Notes: a model not told the origin generated them from the letters alone. Numbered from the stretch's first letter, positions 26,401 through 36,943 are shown. The stretch: DNA of 64,000 nt from Psococerastis gibbosa (GCA_963971405.1 OZ020484.1:42988770-43052769), one strand, 5' to 3'. Program-made: numbers and translations.

Positions 26401-29400
26401 CGCTTCTGGGGCAAAATATTAACAAAGGCCTTTTGAATAAATAAAAATGAAAAATAATTTTTCTGTGGAACCTTTCTATCGATACTTTTTTAACTTTTAA
26501 GTGTTTATGAATAGAGTATCGAAACCGAACTGGTTCCTTTCCCAAGAAAAGGTTTGGGGTCATGCCTCAATACATTGCATACCAGCCATTATTACTGTGT
26601 TGTATTGTATTGATCTGCCCGTTCTTAACTGCAATCGTCCCATCGATCATTTCCATGCTAGCTGAGAATTGCTCCGTTGATGGGTATACTACGGTGTGAT
26701 ATCGCAGTACAGTACATGTATTTCTTAATTTCAGGAGATATTTACATTGTGGGTTGTACGAATGTGGGCAAGTCTACACTATTCAACACTTTGATCCAGT
26801 CCGATTTATGTAAGGTTCAAGCAATTGATCTAATGCAAAAGGCTACGGTATCTGAATGGCCGGGTACTACACTTAACCTCCTAAAGGTAAGACACAGAAT
26901 AGTCTTTATGCAAAAATAATTTTATGCCTCCTTGCAATTACCCGAGGAGAATAGCCAATAGTCGTGTGGAGGGACAGAAGACGTGGCCTTGGCTCGCTGA
27001 AGACTAAACCATGGTCGCCTGCTGGCTGGAGCCATAGAGATAGATTGTAAATAGGGCTCAATATTAGACAGATATTGTAATCCGCCATTTTAAGTCTGGT
27101 GTATAAGCCAAGCATTTATTATTAGAAATTTATCGTTGTTTCTTTTACTTTTCTTACAATACTTACCACAAAGGAAATACTTACTTACTTCGCGTGTCCA
27201 GTAACACGCATTGATATCGTCCAATATTGAGCAGCTTGGACGGCCTTGTCATTAGCTTCAAATAAATCGTCAGCTGTGCAGGGGCTTGGCAGTTTAGGGC
27301 AGACCAATAGGTGGGGGGTGTCTTGAACAGCGCCACAGTCGCAGAGCACGTCGTCGGCAGCAAGCAGCCCCCATCTGGCAGCAGTCGTCTTGGAGAGTGC
27401 GGTTCCTGTGCGAAGGCGATTCAAGGTGCGCCAGATGGGATAGGGGAGATTGGCTCCTGCCATTAGTTTTTCTTGAGGTAGGGGCAGCTGCGGGTAGAAA
27501 CTTCTCCAGAGCTGAATGCGATGGTCACTCGCCGTGTTTGTGATAGGTGTACTGCTGCGCAAAAAACTTTTTCTAGATGGCAGGCGGCGAGGAGCAGGTA
27601 TTTGGCCATGCATCACGTGTTTCCTGTTAGTGGTTTGTTTCATTCTCTCGACCGCAGCAGCTGTGGCTCGTCTAATCATAGGGGGAGCAATTCCAGCTAT
27701 TGGATACATCTTATCGAGTGGCGTGGGCTTCAGACATCCCGTAATTCTTCGTACTGTTTCGTTGAGGGCAACATCCACCTCTTTGGCATGGGACGACTTG
27801 TGCCACACAGGAGCAGCATATTCTCCCGCAGAGAAACAAAGCCCAAGAGCGGAGGTTCTCAAGGTTGCTGGCTGGGCACCCCATGAACTGCCAGTTAGCT
27901 TCTTTATTATACTATTTCGGGTAAACACCTTCATCTTCGTGGCCTCGCAATGTTTTTTATAGTTCAAGGTTCTATCCGAAGTTACTCCTAGATATTTGGG
28001 ATAGCTGTTGTGCTTCAGTCGTTCATTTCCCCAAACTACTTTCAGTTCTCTGTTAGCTAAATTGTTGCGGAGATGGAATGCGCATACATCCGTTTTGGAT
28101 GGGTTTGGTTTTAAGAGGTTGTTCTTATAATACCGAGGGCAAGCTCCAGCTTTTGCTCTACTGCTTCATAAGTTTTATCCTGCGCTGCAACAGCTGTATC
28201 ATCGGCATATATGAAGTGTTTTGTAAACCAAGTTGTTGGTTGGTCGTTAGTGTAAGCGTTGTAGAGAATTGGCGCTAGGACTCCACCCTGAGGCATCCCA
28301 TTTGTTTGAGTTCTCCATCGACTTTTCTTTTGGTTTAGGGTAACATAGAATCGCCGGTTTTCCAGGAAACACTTGATTGTTTCAGTTAATTCAAAGTCGT
28401 ACGTGATATTGCATAGTTTCTGTAGTAATCTGTTGTGATTGACGGTATCGTATGCTGCTGATAGGTCGATGAACGCAACTCCAGTGATTTCCCCTTCTTC
28501 AAAACCATTCTCTATGTGTTGCGTGAGATTCAACACTTGACCACAACAAGATTTCCCTTCACAGAATCCGGCTTGCTCCGGGATCAACTTCTTATCAAGT
28601 GAAGGAATAATTTTTGATAGTATGATACGCTCGAGGGCTTTGAAAAGATGACAGAGCAGTGAGATTGGCCTATAGTGTTTAGGGTTGTCGGGTTCCTTGC
28701 CAGGTTTCAGGATGGCGACAACTTTGGCTTGTCTCCATAGTTTTGGGATTTTCTTTTGCCGCACACAGTTTGTCATCATTTCAGCTAACCATTGTAGTGT
28801 TCTGTCCCCCAAAGTGTTTCACTTGTTCTATTCTGATTTCATCAACACCAGGCGCCCGATTATTTTTCATTATTTTAATTGCGGATGTTAATTCCTTCCG
28901 TGTAAATCTGTTAACAAGTGAGTTACTCTCTTTCTGACGGCAGCGGACAATTTTTTGTTTGCGAGGTCTGGTTGGGGGTTTACCATTTAGCAGGAGTTGA
29001 GAAGCCACTTGGTTAGCAGTGACATTAGTTGTCGTATGGTTTGTGTTAGTTTGTTCTCCATCGAGTGTTTTTAGTATCTTCCAGGCTCTTCTGCTGTTCT
29101 GCTTCATGTCAAGAGACTCTACTAGGTTGCACCATTTTTCTCGGTTATGTTGTGAGATGGCTTCGGTCAGAGCTTCACCTACTGCAATGGTGTCTTCGGC
29201 GAAGGGTTCAGCATTAAATAGCTCCCTATATTGTTCAAGTAGGTCTTTTGCATCAGGGTGTAGGCCAGCGATGAATTCCGTTCGGCATCCTCTTGGGATA
29301 TAGTTTCGTGAGGCTTTTTGAACTATTTTTACGAAATTGTCGTAGTTGTCTGGTTTTGGATCTATAATTGCTAAGTTCCTATCTATTTCGGCTGCAAACT

Positions 29401-32400
29401 CTGTCCATTTGGCTTTTTTAAAATTAAATCGCCTTTTAAAAGGGACTGTTATTGGTCTCACCGCCGCTGATATAGAACATTGTATAGGTCGGTGTTGCGT
29501 TCTTGGGATCGGCGATAGGACTGTCTTTGAGCTAACACGAGCAAAGCAGTTCGATACAAAGATATTGTCTGGGTTATACCCGCGTCTCCATCTTCCACTG
29601 TTAAGAGATGCCGGCTGTTTTGGGTCATGTATTAGGGTCATATTACATCCTTCGGCCCACTCTTCCAACAAAAGACCGTCTGGGTTGGTTTCATTGTATC
29701 CCCAATTGGTGCTATGGCAATTGAAGTCTCCCATAACTATGTTCGGTTTGGTATAGTCAAGGTTGTTTGACATCAGGAATCGGACGCCAGGAGGTTTGTT
29801 TACTGAGGTAATTGCGACATGTTTCGTGTTGATCGTCAAAATTTCAATGTCGTGTGCATCCGATTTGCTGGTCGCTTCCACAGTTATTTCAGGGTTGACA
29901 AAAATTGCACTACCGTATTGGTTGTGAGGCCGATCAATCGCTAGTTTCATGACCTCAATCTTTGGTCTGGAGGCATTAGGGCCTCGATGGGTTTCTTGCA
30001 CTAGTAAGATATCACATTTAGTCTCTGCACAGCTCCGATAACAAAGTCTCCTTACATCTAGATATTCCTTCGATGTTAATCGAGATCGTTCTTAGGACTG
30101 GTCTTGATAAAGACCGATTGGTGTTCACGCGTGTCCTGGTGGTGGAAGCATTGGCCGCCAGCATAGCAATTGCCGGCGTTTCCAGGGGACGCCCGATTGT
30201 TCTTGTGAGCATATTTTCTCATGTAAATCACAATCTACGGGGAGGCTGCTTCCATGTCCCCCAGGACACCACAAAGGAAATATAGGATACAAAATGGCGG
30301 ATGACAATACCAGGGTATATAGTGCCCTAATTATAAGTATACAATGCGCATGGTCCTTGACCGATCCCGGTACCTACTTGAGCTACTTCTTTAAATGCCT
30401 CTCCTATCAAATATTGGCGAGCATCATGGCAATTTGGACCATGGAGACTGCTGCCGTGAAAAGGGATGTCGTACTCTTGAGAAATCACTGCCGAGGTTTT
30501 TCAATCACGATGTTCTTCTGCCGGGAGCCCTCAGTCCTTCTATCTTCCCTTGGATTATCATATGCTATTTAGCAGTATACGTAAATTCCCATAACATACT
30601 TAATACGGCATAAAACGTATATAGATGAGGTGTAATGCTGTCTATTTAAATGCCTCCCACCAGTATGTCGTATGATCCCTCAGATCCAGATGTCAGGGTG
30701 AATCTGAGGTACCATATAACACCTGATAAAATTGATAAAAGGGAACTTACCCTATGAAAGACAAGACCTGATCGATTGATCTCAGTTGTATTGGAAACGT
30801 ATAGACCTCGATATCCGCCCCTGGATCTTTTGGACTTCCCTGGGTCTGGCTCGTGCTTCCTCTCTCCCAGACGCCCGCTGAACAATGCTTACACACTCGG
30901 TACTCATTGTCAGCGGTCGTCAGCAGGTTCAACACACCAGGCCCAAAGTAGGTCAAGCCATCCAGAGGCGTACTGCTGCCATCGGCGTACACTTCATGCC
31001 AATATGAGTGCCACATTTGTTATTTTTGTTAATTCATACTACATGAGACCCCCAGTCAGTTTTGCCAAAAAAACTAACGGCTAATAAATAAAAGAGAATA
31101 AAAAATTTGCCATGAAGCGTCCGCAATGGCAGTGGTACGCCTCTAGATGGCTTGACCTACTTTGGGCCTGGTGTGTTGAACCTGCTGACGACCGCTGACA
31201 ATGAGTACCGAGTGTGTAAGCATTGTTCAGCGGGCGTCTGGGAGAGAGGAAGCACGAGCCAGACCCAGGGAAGTCCATAAGTTCCAGTGGCGGATATCGA
31301 GGTCTATACATTTCCAATACAACTGAGATCAATCGATCAGGTCTTGTCTTTCATAGGGTAAGTTCCCTTTTATCAATTTTATCAGGTGTTATATTGTACC
31401 TCAGATTCGCCCTGATATCTGGATCTGAGGGATCATACGACAAGTACCAACGGCAATAATTTAAACATCCGCCATAGGCCGAGCTGCTGTCCGCGGCAGG
31501 CACAAGTGCTGGGCACCAGTTGTATCTAATGCTATTTTGTATAATTATACTAGTGTCTTTGTTCCAGTTTCCAATTCTGCGGCCTTCTTCTTGGCGAATT
31601 TACATGCGAACTGAGCGGATGCGAAACCAAGAGAAAAAAGAATTAGAAGAGTTTGCTTTGCGCTCGGAATCTTTGAAGCGGTCTAAATACGCCAAGCAGA
31701 CTTCCTTAGCTGGTAAGGTCGTGAAAACACACTTCTAGATTGTGCGTGCCGATACACAATTTCTGATGTCAGATAGGCCCAAACCAGGGAAGTGCTGCTC
31801 ACGGTCCTATTCACGCAAATTATCATTACACAATATAACAATTATTGTGGCACAAGAGTATCAATTAACAAATTTAAATATCTTCTACAGGAGGGGAAAC
31901 GAGAGAGGAAGCGTACCTCCCCGGGTAGGCGGAGAATAGTTTTAAAAAAAAAAACTATTCTTTTCCAATTTTTCGTGAATTCCTTGGTTCTTTCTCTTCA
32001 GAATCAGATATTCCTGACTTCCTGGCTAAGGACTTATGGGGCTACTCGGGCTACTCGAGGGTCCGTTTATAAAAGCAACATAGGCTCGGCAACGACACGA
32101 TTACTCTCTCTCACTGTGTTGACAGCTGTGTCATTTGGGACACAAGGTCCATAGTTTAAATTTCAAGTACAAAGACAGGGGTCATGCACAAGATAATATA
32201 TATTTGAAAGACTTGAGCCTAGACCAGAAGTGAGCGCTCTTGTGTTCGGCCTATGGCTTGCGCATTCCTAGTTTTGTGAATGCTCTTCTATGACATATAT
32301 TTTCTTCGCTTAACACGGTTAACGAGCTCCCTTTGAACCCATGCAATCCATTCGTTTCTTTCAGGTACAGTCGGCAGAACTTTTGCACCGGAATCAGCAG

Positions 32401-34557
32401 CATTAAGTCACACCTCCGACCCATTTTCAGTTGCAATAACCAACAACCCGCGTGGCGTGAGCCCGCTGGGCTTGAACCCCAACAGCAAGGCGTTTGCTAA
32501 CAGCAAATGGTGCTACGACACGCCCGGCGTCGTCCACCCCGACCAGGCGCTCAATCTGCTCACTACCTCCGAAATTTTGGCGACTGTCGCTAAACAGTTG
32601 ATAATTCCGAGGGTGTTTCATCTACAGCCTGGCTACTCGCTGCTGATTGGTGGACTGGGGAGGATGGATTTTGAGTCTGGCCCTGATTTTGTTTGGTACG
32701 CATTTTATCGATTAAGCCGACCAGAAATGATCCCGCTACCCTTCGTTTCCGTGACGGCTGCACTCCTTACACTACTGCATCTGTTCCACATATCAGACTT
32801 ATCATTGCAATCGACGGTTAGATGCACTCATACATCGCCTAGCATGTACTTATTGGTTTGCGAAATAAAAGGTTACAGGATCGTACCCTGTCAGTTGTGG
32901 TATCAAATTTTGTCGTCTATATCAATTGGCGGTGATTCCACCGACCGGCTAGGGCTAAATACAAAAACGGTGACGTGGTAGCAGACATTCAAGACTTGTT
33001 TTCCTCTATTCCGTAGTTAAAATTGATCAATGATCATACAGTAAAATCACAAACAAACAAACTAAAATTAAAAAATGGCGTCATGGGATATGTTAAGTAC
33101 AAACATTTTAATAGATTTCTATAAAAAGAAAAATTCTAATTTCCGTCAATCTCATTTGCATTCTGCAATGCGAGGTCGGTGGATGGGTGATTTCAAGAAG
33201 GAATTACATTCCACAGGTTTACAATGCGTTACACAAATTATTATGTGCGGCTGTTACAATTGCTAACCATTAGGACTAGAAGACAAATGTACGAGTGATT
33301 TAGGTCTACAGAAGAAATTGCAATTAATTTTTAAAAGTTTGTTTTAAGATAAAACTAGGCTAGGTCTATTAAATCGGAAATTTTAACATGGCGGGTCTAG
33401 ATTTTTATATGGTCTAAGAGTGCGACTAACAATTTTTTTTTATAATTTCAGGTTTACAGTGTTTGCTGCAGAGTCACTGCCTTTGAGTGTTGTAAAAACT
33501 GAGGATGCTGAGACTGTCTACTGCGAGTTGCTAGGCACTGAAATATTGAAGGTAAGTGATCCTACAGATATATAAACATCAATAATGGTAGTTCATCATA
33601 GTTCTTACTTACCTGAGGTAAGTTTATAAAACCATATTGTGGGCAACAATTAAGTAACCTAGCGAATTCAATTTACGGACCCACATTGATTCATGAACCG
33701 TTATTTGTGTATGCTGTCGTGCTTAGGCGGCAATTGACGTGTTAGCAGACATTAAAGACTTATTATTGATGTCTGCTACCACGTCAATGTCACTTGCATT
33801 ATGCAAAACGAGGTCGATGGAATTGCCGCCTTACTGCTTACCCGAGACGTTGACACCTTCGCTGAAAATAAATTCTGTTGACGGAACTGTTCCTCCACAT
33901 GCCAAACTTAACCAATTACTTGAGCGAGTTTGAGGATGAAAACATCACAAAACGGACGTTAGTGGCGTGTCTTAGAGTTCTATTGCATATAGGAGAAATG
34001 GGACGTTCGCTTTCGCCAAGGGTTTTTTTTTAATTTCCGGTGCCACCTGCCAGCCTTGACACATCCAAACAGCAATCGTATCGAGGCGCGCTCTGATTGG
34101 TTAAAATAAGCCTTGTGATTTTACCGAAGCTGCACGTGACGTCAGAAATTCAATTAATATCCTTAGCAGGTGCGAATGTGCCGTCTCCCATAGTATCCTC
34201 TATCTGTAGAACTACAGATTGCCGATCAGCGAAATATCGTTTAATACCAGTATTGCTTTACAGGTTCCAAGCGGAAATTCAGAGAGGCTAAAAAAATGGC
34301 CTGGTCTGAAAGAGAAGACGTTGGAAGTCTGTGGAAAGCGGTGCGATGAAGTAGCTGCTGATTTAGTCCTTTCTTCGGCAGGCTGGATAGCAGTTACGCT
34401 ACAGCCTGCAGAGTTTTGCCTCCTCCGCGCATGGACGCCAGGAGCAAGAGGTATTCATCTCAGGTCGCCGTTCGTCAAACGAGCTCATCGTTTTCGAGGT
34501 TCCAGAATAAGAAAAACACCTGCCTTTCGAACAATTGTAGATTCCTCCACGGACTGA
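22862..34557 (+). CDS. NOA1: NOA1-like mitochondrial circularly permuted GTPase, 8 coding exons
   Basis: Joining 22862-23488, 24522-24771, 25822-26040, 26735-26886, 31568-31712, 32365-32695, 33452-33551 and 34264-34557 gives 2118 nt (705 codons plus stop). All junctions are GT-AG and all phases match. Motif order shows circular permutation: zinc cysteines C199, C202, C235 and C238; G4 NKVD at 303-306; G5 SAK at 344-346; G1 GCTNVGKST from 372; G3 DTPG at 516-519. The first residues are basic and amphipathic, as in a mitochondrial presequence. Length is close to that of vertebrate NOA1 (about 700 residues). Known family role: a YqeH/NOA1 GTPase of the mitochondrial matrix, needed for mitoribosome assembly and respiration. 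The ATG at 22862 is preferred because a good acceptor lies just upstream (AG at 22847-22848), implying a noncoding 5' exon. An in-frame start at 22790 would need that acceptor to be unused. No AATAAA is seen just after the stop. Introns 2, 4, 6 and 7 carry transposons. Confidence 0.93.
24522..24771 (+). CDS. NOA1: NOA1 coding exon 2: second zinc pair and start of GTPase domain
   Basis: Acceptor TTTTTAG, donor GTGAGT, 250 nt. It encodes residues 210-292 plus one base. It contains CQRC (C235-C238), which pairs with CGGC of exon 1, and a hydrophobic strand ([12 protein letters not shown]) that precedes G4 in permuted GTPases. Confidence 0.92.
24890..25027 (+). mobile_element. SINE D, 3' portion copy D4
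   Basis: Contains GAGAGGGCTCTAACTCCGCT and a distal AACGGGCCTAGCCCATAGGG segment, ending GAAATATATTTTGATTTTGA. This defines the 3' tail of the family. In NOA1 intron 2. Confidence 0.6.
25220..25595. mobile_element. Harbinger-like palindromic MITE, copy A3
   Basis: 376 bp, ends GGCGCCCATTCCATTG and CAATGGAATGGGCACC, flanked by TAA on both sides. Lies in NOA1 intron 2. Confidence 0.88.
25822..26040 (+). CDS. NOA1: NOA1 coding exon 3: G4 (NKVD) and G5 (SAK)
   Basis: 219 nt, phase 1 in and 1 out. G4 and G5, which specify guanine, come before the P-loop exon, the hallmark of circular permutation. The donor is GTGCGA, weaker than its neighbours. Confidence 0.92.
26222..26362 (+). repeat. Third copy of the ORF-bearing repeat
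   Basis: About 140 bp matching the inner part of the inverted repeat arms, including HEVYADGS and [15 protein letters not shown] in the same frame, and the preceding CATGTAGTATGAATTAACAA. In NOA1 intron 3. It diverges after ACGACCG. Confidence 0.8.
26735..26886 (+). CDS. NOA1: NOA1 coding exon 4: P-loop (G1)
   Basis: 152 nt, ending in phase 0 at GTAAGA. It carries GCTNVGKST (P-loop; K378 and S379 bind phosphate and magnesium) and the conserved PGTTLNLLK before the donor. The following intron (4.7 kb) is the largest in the gene and is full of mobile DNA. Confidence 0.93.
27165..27179. repeat. Target-site duplication, left copy
   Basis: ACCACAAAGGAAATA, identical to 30268-30282. The related uninterrupted MITE at 58319-58613 has a similar ACCATATAGGAAATA at the matching point, which serves as an approximate empty site. 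Confidence 0.92.
27185..28130 (-). pseudogene. C-terminal region of the Jockey-like element
   Basis: Open from about 28130 to the tail: [24 protein letters not shown], the RTGTALSK region and the [16 protein letters not shown] cysteine-histidine motif. The TAA stop lies within the AAGTAAG tail, so there is no 3' UTR. Confidence 0.85.
28111..28812 (-). pseudogene. Reverse transcriptase core of the Jockey-like element
   Basis: A 233-codon open stretch with RT blocks in order: [54 protein letters not shown] and the YADD catalytic box. It ends by frameshift where the following [14 protein letters not shown] block continues in another frame. Confidence 0.9.
28813..30212 (-). pseudogene. Endonuclease and 5' RT region of the Jockey-like element, frameshifted
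   Basis: The reading starts before 30018 ([12 protein letters not shown]..., then a stop) and resumes one frame over with [12 protein letters not shown]. It continues through the apurinic-type endonuclease signatures to the RT thumb-adjacent [12 protein letters not shown]. An extra G in a run at about 28806 shifts the frame again. Confidence 0.88.
30268..30282. repeat. Target-site duplication, right copy
   Basis: ACCACAAAGGAAATA, the second copy flanking the Jockey-like insertion. Confidence 0.92.
30641..31465. repeat. Long inverted repeat with about 360-bp arms in NOA1 intron 4
   Basis: Left arm about 30641-31000, right arm about 31109-31465, about 90% alike by eye, with a spacer of about 100 bp. 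Both arms contain, in mirror orientation, the same ORF fragment ([35 protein letters not shown]) ending at GTAAGTTCCC, a donor-like site. If transcribed with NOA1 it would form a long RNA hairpin. The outer ends hold short, imperfect similarity (TTTAAAT). Type unknown: palindromic transposon or inverted duplication of an exon. Confidence 0.85.
31568..31712 (+). CDS. NOA1: NOA1 coding exon 5: charged linker
   Basis: 145 nt after a TTCCAG acceptor. It continues the reading frame with [12 protein letters not shown], followed by a highly charged helix rich in Glu, Arg and Lys. The segment sits between G1 and G3, as in NOA1 relatives. Confidence 0.9.
32365..32695 (+). CDS. NOA1: NOA1 coding exon 6: G3 (DTPG)
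   Basis: 331 nt. It encodes [14 protein letters not shown], with G3 at residues 516-519, followed by LLTTSEI and the IPR and [11 protein letters not shown] segments of the post-GTPase domain. GC content is higher here than in flanking introns. The acceptor is TTTCAG and the donor GTACGC, splitting a Trp codon. Confidence 0.93.
32927..33186. mobile_element. Harbinger-like palindromic MITE, truncated copy A4
   Basis: Left arm shortened after the GTAGCAGACATTCAAGACTT box; the right arm stops at GAGGTCGGTGG. Lies in NOA1 intron 6, just after the exon 6 donor. Confidence 0.75.
33452..33551 (+). CDS. NOA1: NOA1 coding exon 7
   Basis: 100 nt. It completes the split Trp codon and encodes 33 further residues ([20 protein letters not shown] and on) up to EILK at a GTAAGT donor. 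It belongs to the beta-rich C-terminal region of NOA1/YqeH. Confidence 0.88.
33726..33830. mobile_element. Short Harbinger-like MITE (105 bp)
   Basis: Ends GGCGGCAATTGACGT and a shortened match, AATTGCCGCC, with TTA on both sides. It has the GTTAGCAGACATTAAAGACTT core and its mirror. In NOA1 intron 7. Confidence 0.82.
34264..34557 (+). CDS. NOA1: NOA1 coding exon 8: C-terminal domain and stop
   Basis: 294 nt including TGA. It encodes 97 residues with the family pattern [10 protein letters not shown] and [13 protein letters not shown], ending in an Arg/Lys-rich tail ([14 protein letters not shown]) that fits an RNA-binding C terminus. Confidence 0.92.
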   Translation, partial: VPSGNSERLKKWPGLKEKTLEVCGKRCDEVAADLVLSSAGWIAVTLQPAEFCLLRAWTPGARGIHLRSPFVKRAHRFRGSRIRKTPAFRTIVDSSTD

Positions 34558-34948
34558 TTGGCCTCAATATTCTTATGCAATATTGTATTATGATAGAAGG
34601 CAGGTAGGTAATTATATTTATATTTTATTTTGTTACTAAGTTACGATGATTTTCAATCCTGCGTAGACCTGTAAATGGAAATTTTCCCTAGCCCTAGTAA
34701 GAAAAGTCACAGTCCCATTTTTGGCCAATATTGTGCCATCTGGTGGAGATAAAAATAATTGACATGATTGTAACCCCCACCCCCACACACACACAAAAAA
34801 ATCAAAAATTATTTTCTCTTGTAGGCCCTAATTTCACAGGATGAGTAATGTACATTCAAATAATTGCCCTACGGTTACATTTCGCCTGCCTAGATTCTCC
34901 ATTTATCCTTAAGCACTGAATTAATCAATGGGACTATTGCATAGTCTA

Positions 34949-35272
34949 TGAATGGACATCTGACCAACATAGGTGTCAGAGAGTCTAGAGCATGCAGATT
35001 CTGTAACGAAGGAGCGGAGGACCCCGAGCATATCCTCCTTCACTGCGATGCAATCGCACGTAGAAGAGCAGCATGCTTGGGAAACTTGCAATTACATGTA
35101 AAAGACCTACCACTTCTAAATCCCCTCAAGGTCCTGGCTCTCCTGAGGGAAATAGGCCTCGAGGAACTGATGTAGATATGTAGATTCTTTGTTGTAGGGG
35201 GCACAATAGGCCCAATAGGCTTAAGTGCACACAGGTAACACCTGTACCCCAATTTAAAAAAAAAAAAAAAAA
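34949..35272 (+). mobile_element. 5'-truncated non-LTR retrotransposon, 3' end with poly(A)
   Basis: The ORF to 35175 reads NGHLTNIGVRESRACRFCNE, then EHILLHCDAIARRR, the usual cysteine/histidine tail after the RNase H domain of Jockey/R1/I-type elements. A short 3' UTR and about 18 A follow. Flanks are a perfect 13-bp duplication, ATTGCATAGTCTA, at 34936-34948 and 35273-35285. The intact short ORF and perfect duplication indicate a recent insertion. Confidence 0.92.
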
Positions 35273-36006
35273 ATTGCATAGTCTAGAGCAGGCAGAACAA
35301 TATGCGTGTAATATTATAATACACGATATATTACATAATACAATATTACAAATACCCTTGGTTAATATTTTTGAGAACCTACATACTGAATTTAATTTAA
35401 TTCTATCAATTAGTTTGGCCCCAAATTGAGTTTCTGACGGCCAGACATTTCGTAAAACACAATTTTTTGATGTCCTGGCAAGTCGAAACGTTTATCCATT
35501 GAAATCTCGATTCCTTATACTAATATATAAATAGGAAGGCAAAAAAAGGGTTTCCAAGGACTTGCTGGGTTTTCTTACTCGGGCAATGATGTGAGGAGCC
35601 TGTGGGATATGTCTTCAATGTTATATTCAATGAATAAATTTTGTTCAATGAATACAAAATGTTCATTGGTCAATTTGTTCAATGAATAAATTTTTTTGTT
35701 CATTTTCGTTCTTTTTTTCCTTCGTAACCCTGTGCGAAAATGCGGATCATCAGCAACAGTACCGCTGGGGAATCTAATGGTTTGCTGATAAATTGAGAGT
35801 CTGCTCAGCTAAGAAAAACCTGCTGAAGTAGACACTGTGTCTTTCCACCAACTTAATTGCTCCCAGTAGTACTGTTGCTTTATGTACCGGCTTTCCATTC
35901 TTGGTACGGTACTGCCACTTGCTAATTATAAGTCAGAATGATAAGCGCTGTATCTACTAAGCCCTCAAACGACCATACGGTCAGAAACCGCCAATAATTC
36001 CAACAA

Positions 36007-36320
36007 ACTGCGAGTACTGGAAAGGAAAATAATAATAAGAAACTACGGACCACCCCTGTGCGATAAGAAACAATTCAGACGCAATACAGATACGACGTTG
36101 CGCGTTTCATAAAAGCGCAGCATCTAAGGTGGCTGTGACACGCCGTAAGAACGCTAGAAGACTGCATGCTGAAAAAAATGTACAAAGCCACCATGACGGG
36201 AAAAAGACTAAAGGGACGTCCACGCTAGAAGGACAGAATAGAAACTGACCTCCGCGACTTGGGAGTACGTGGATCGTCGTATTAAACCGAGATGACTGAA
36301 GGGCTGTAGAGCCATTAGAA
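36007..36320 (+). mobile_element. Relic of a non-LTR retrotransposon C terminus (RTE/pol-like)
   Basis: With several stops, the plus strand reads AQHLRWL.HAVRTLED, then KMYKATMTGKRLKGRPR, then DRIETDLRDLGVRG. This is the familiar terminal pattern GKR..GRPR.RW.D....DL..LGV of RTE-like polymerase ORFs. It is old and heavily mutated. Confidence 0.7.
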
Positions 36321-36860
36321 GAAGATTATCGCTGTAGAAACTACTTCTATGTCTATTCGCTCCCGTATAAGTTGAAGTAAATAACCCCTCAATGCGTTAT
36401 AACCACAAAAAACGTGGTTTTGATTTGACTCATTAGTAAACTAACCATTAGCCTAGTATGCCAACAATGGTGCGTTGTGAATAATGACTAACTGACTAAT
36501 ATGAGAGCGCGTATTCATCTTTGTGTAGCAGGAAACTGCTAATTAAATGCTAATTGCATACGCTGCGCGGGATGGGAAGGCCCGCGGTTACTCACCACCT
36601 GGGGCTTGACCACACTGCTCCCGCTCAAAAGCGTTCATTATTATAGATCTTTAGTTTGCATACTGTATCTCTCTTAATACAATACAAAACAACAATACAA
36701 CCCATTACAACGGAACCAGTTAAACAACTCTTTCTTCTAGACTCGTTCTTCAGCTTCTGCAACACACTTGATGGGAGAATGAGACCCCTTACTAGCGATC
36801 TTTCTGTCATCTTTCCTTAGCCAATACTTGATCCATCCTCAAACCCAATGAGGTTGTCAG

Positions 36861-36943
36861 CATGGCCGTGCCCAGGTGGGTGGTCCATGGAGTAATGACA
36901 AAAAATTTGGACCCCCCCAAATCAAAACCTGGGCACGGCCTTG
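36861..36943. mobile_element. 83-bp hAT-type MITE
   Basis: Ends CATGGCCGTGCCCAGG and CCTGGGCACGGCCTTG are inverted repeats. The flanks are GTTGTCAG (36853-36860) and GTTGTCAC (36944-36951), an 8-bp duplication with one mismatch. The interior is only about 50 bp. Confidence 0.85.

Larger units (their letters stand above)
27180..30267 (-). mobile_element. Decayed Jockey-like non-LTR retrotransposon
   Basis: 3088 bp between exact 15-bp target-site duplications. Read on the minus strand it encodes an endonuclease ([33 protein letters not shown]), a reverse transcriptase ([37 protein letters not shown]) and the cysteine-bearing C terminus ([14 protein letters not shown]). Three frameshifts break it: near 30017, in a G run near 28806, and near 28120. 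Only about 50 codons precede the endonuclease and no complete gag ORF is present, so it looks 5'-truncated. The 3' end is an AAGTAAGTAAG tail that supplies the stop codon. It sits in NOA1 intron 4, antisense to the gene, and is dead. Clade assignment is from motif style, not a tree. Confidence 0.9.
27052..30329. mobile_element. TA-flanked palindromic MITE, copy C2, split by the Jockey-like element
   Basis: Left half 27052-27179, right half 30283-30329, with the same termini as C1 and C3 and TA on both outer sides. The retrotransposon therefore landed in an existing MITE. Confidence 0.85.

Noticed and set aside
27516..27962. Plus-strand ORFs of 121-148 codons
   Set aside because: They are antisense shadows of the Jockey-like C-terminal region.
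28685..29756. Several plus-strand ORFs of 64-136 codons
   Set aside because: Antisense to the endonuclease/RT reading, with no motif of their own.
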